Source: Profundibacter sp033851955 (GTDB lineage: Bacteria; Pseudomonadota; Alphaproteobacteria; Rhodobacterales; Rhodobacteraceae). From it: DNA of 64,000 nucleotides. The stretch covers positions 62,001-126,000 of the forward strand of contig JAWSVK010000009.1 of the NCBI GenBank assembly GCA_033851955.1. The letters are read 5' to 3'. Shown piece by piece: positions 62,596-64,000 of the stretch (positions are counted from its first letter, which is position 1; each line of letters starts with the position of its first letter). Under the pieces are notes generated by a model. It made no database searches. It saw only the letters and a program-made list of their open reading frames with translations, and was not told the DNA's origin. The translations under genes were made by a program, and so were the position numbers.

Positions 62596-64000
62596 GTGCC
62601 GATCGCACATTCAATTCCGAATTCAGCTACCGGCGGTACTTCGATCCACCACAGTGCGGCGGCTCAAAGGATCATATTTGGTGGGAAGCTGAGCGACTTC
62701 AAAAGAATGCCGCGTTATATTATGTTTGCGGCTTTTGGTGCTTTTCTGATCTGGGTCCCCCTGCTTGGATATCTAAAAACAGCGCCTTTGGCTTTCAACT
62801 CGACGACCACCCTGATCATGCCCGGCACTGGCGCCGCGGCATCGATGAATGTCGAAGGGATCGGTCAAGCATCGTCTTATGCCAACTCTGCATTTTCCAG
62901 TAATTCAGTCAGCCCGACCGAGACCTATAAACGCCTATTGGGTGCTGACCGTATTGTGGATGCCGCGGCACAGTCGCTCGGTATAGATCGCTCAGAACTG
63001 AGCACGCCGCGCGTCCGTCTTGTGGATCAAACCAGCCTTATTCATATTGAAATGACGGGGGGAACGCCGTTTGAGGCCCAACGGCGAGGCGAAGCTCTTT
63101 TGCAGGCCTTCTTTGCCGAACTGGATGCTCTGAGGGCAGATGAAGTGAGCACCCGTGAAGGTGCCGATCAGAGCGCTCTGGAGGATTACCGAGTATCCGT
63201 TGCCCAGACACGTAGCCAAATAAGCGCGCTTCAAGCAGGCTCTGGTCTTTTGTCGGTTAGGCAATATGACGCGCTCCTTAACCGGCATCTGAAACTGGAA
63301 ACCGTCATTCTGGCGCAACGTGCTAAGCTTAACATGCGCCGTGCCAGCATAGGCGCTCTTGAGGTGCAGCTTGGCGTAGATGCAACTCGTGCTGCCTTGA
63401 CGTTGAAGTTGTTTGCAGACGCCGGCTACCTTACCCTGTTGGATGAAGTTGCCCGCCGTGACGTGAATTTGGCCGAGGCGAATTCCAAGTTCGGGCGACG
63501 GCATCCGAAGGTTCAGGATGCGCTTGAAGCGCGAAAACAGGCCAAAATCACAGCGACACAATTGGCCCAAGGCGCGATTGGATTGGATGCGGCCGAAATC
63601 TTGGAACTCGACATTGCACCAGAAGGCGCGCGGGCTGACCTGCTGTCTGATCTAGTCCGTAAACAGGTTGAGCTTACGGCCGCCCAAGAAGAGAGCGCGG
63701 CCCTTGAGGCGCAACTCTCTGAAGGCGAAACAAAGATTGATCAATTGGCGGAAACTGCTGCGCGATTGCAAGATCTTGAACGCGATTTCTCTGTGGCTGA
63801 GGCGGTGTTTTCATCGGCTATAGCGCGTTCCCAATCCAGTAAATCTGATGTTTATGCTTCATATCCGCTGGTGCAGGTTTTGGAAAACCCCTCCCGGCCA
63901 GACCGTCCAAGCTCTCCAAATCGTATGCTTGTTTATTTGACTGGGGTTGCTGCGACGATGATGATGCTCTTGGGGCTCTTTTTAGGTTGGATCCGATCTG
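62596..64000 (+). CDS. Polysaccharide co-polymerase/chain-length protein, Wzz/GumC type (partial, runs off window end)
   Basis: An open frame to the end of the window, at least 468 residues. It has a first membrane segment (AAFGAFLIWVPLLGYLKTAP), a Wzz-type periplasmic region with long coiled-coil helices (about residues 170-380), and a proline-rich ENPSRPDRPSSPNR motif before a second membrane segment (YLTGVAATMMMLLGLFLG). That is the PCP layout controlling polymer length with the Wza-like exporter. A C-terminal kinase part may follow outside. Start is uncertain: GTG at 62596 has AAGGAG almost touching it; ATG at 62707 is a second choice. Confidence 0.8.
   Translation, partial: MPIAHSIPNSATGGTSIHHSAAAQRIIFGGKLSDFKRMPRYIMFAAFGAFLIWVPLLGYLKTAPLAFNSTTTLIMPGTGAAASMNVEGIGQASSYANSAFSSNSVSPTETYKRLLGADRIVDAAAQSLGIDRSELSTPRVRLVDQTSLIHIEMTGGTPFEAQRRGEALLQAFFAELDALRADEVSTREGADQSALEDYRVSVAQTRSQISALQAGSGLLSVRQYDALLNRHLKLETVILAQRAKLNMRRASIGALEVQLGVDATRAALTLKLFADAGYLTLLDEVARRDVNLAEANSKFGRRHPKVQDALEARKQAKITATQLAQGAIGLDAAEILELDIAPEGARADLLSDLVRKQVELTAAQEESAALEAQLSEGETKIDQLAETAARLQDLERDFSVAEAVFSSAIARSQSSKSDVYASYPLVQVLENPSRPDRPSSPNRMLVYLTGVAATMMMLLGLFLGWIRS

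Noticed and set aside
62523..62903. A 126-residue plus-strand ORF before the co-polymerase protein
   Set aside because: It is an out-of-frame shadow of the Wzz/GumC-like frame, which shows membrane segments and the proline-rich motif.

Overview
This 64 kb window is a chromosomal segment of an alphaproteobacterium, most likely a marine Rhodobacterales (Roseobacter group) species. Supporting features are the FlaF/FlbT flagellin regulators and a DUF1217 protein beside flagellin, a GAAC-N7-GAAC LexA-type box, GANTC (CcrM-type) sites upstream of dnaA, a one-piece TesA/YbbA divergent pair, and overall protein style. The genus cannot be fixed from the sequence. I saw no tRNA, rRNA, insertion sequence, prophage or CRISPR array.

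Layout. (1) 1-2.7 kb: partial ABC ATPase ybbA diverging from the GDSL esterase tesA, then a D-amino-acid dehydrogenase-type flavoenzyme. (2) 2.7-9.5 kb: a small detached flagellar island with flagellin, flaF, flbT, DUF1217, a FlgN-like chaperone and flgJ on the minus strand, and fliK and flgD on the plus strand. (3) 9.5-13.6 kb: ubiE-ubiB (ubiquinone), mutM (DNA repair) and an enoyl-CoA hydratase. (4) 13.7-22.6 kb: the replication block rpsT, dnaA, dnaN, recF, gyrB, followed by NAD salvage genes pncA-pncB. (5) 22.6-29.9 kb, minus strand: a kinase/PLP phospho-lyase-like pair overlapping arfB, then a queuosine-precursor transporter with a structured leader, a phytase-like esterase, mepA, an MFS permease and a thioesterase. 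(6) 30-43.1 kb: yggT, recQ, yaaA, a cytoplasmic hybrid histidine kinase with a LexA-type box in front, and the alpha2-macroglobulin/pbpC pair. (7) 43.2-51 kb: a thiolase-marR operon diverging from a homogentisate operon (hmgA, maiA, fahA, a metallo-beta-lactamase-fold protein with an altered metal motif, an FAD aromatic hydroxylase and a DUF2783 protein), with a 16-bp palindromic operator inside the predicted hmgA promoter. (8) 51.5-64 kb: an exopolysaccharide locus with three glycosyltransferases, a flippase, an outer-membrane export lipoprotein, a fused WecG/TagA-sugar transferase, a chain-length/co-polymerase protein (cut by the window end), and a signalling set made of a TorS-like hybrid kinase, a small sulfite-oxidase-fold secreted protein and a LuxR-type response regulator.

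Genes are packed tightly. Many same-strand pairs overlap by ATGA or TGATG, and three convergent pairs share their stop codons through a CTAA or CTAG tetranucleotide. The most unusual items are the kinase/phospho-lyase pair, the LexA-type box before a hybrid kinase, the palindrome and small-ORF region at 25.35-25.46 kb, the homogentisate operon's extra genes, and the sensor set embedded in the exopolysaccharide locus.
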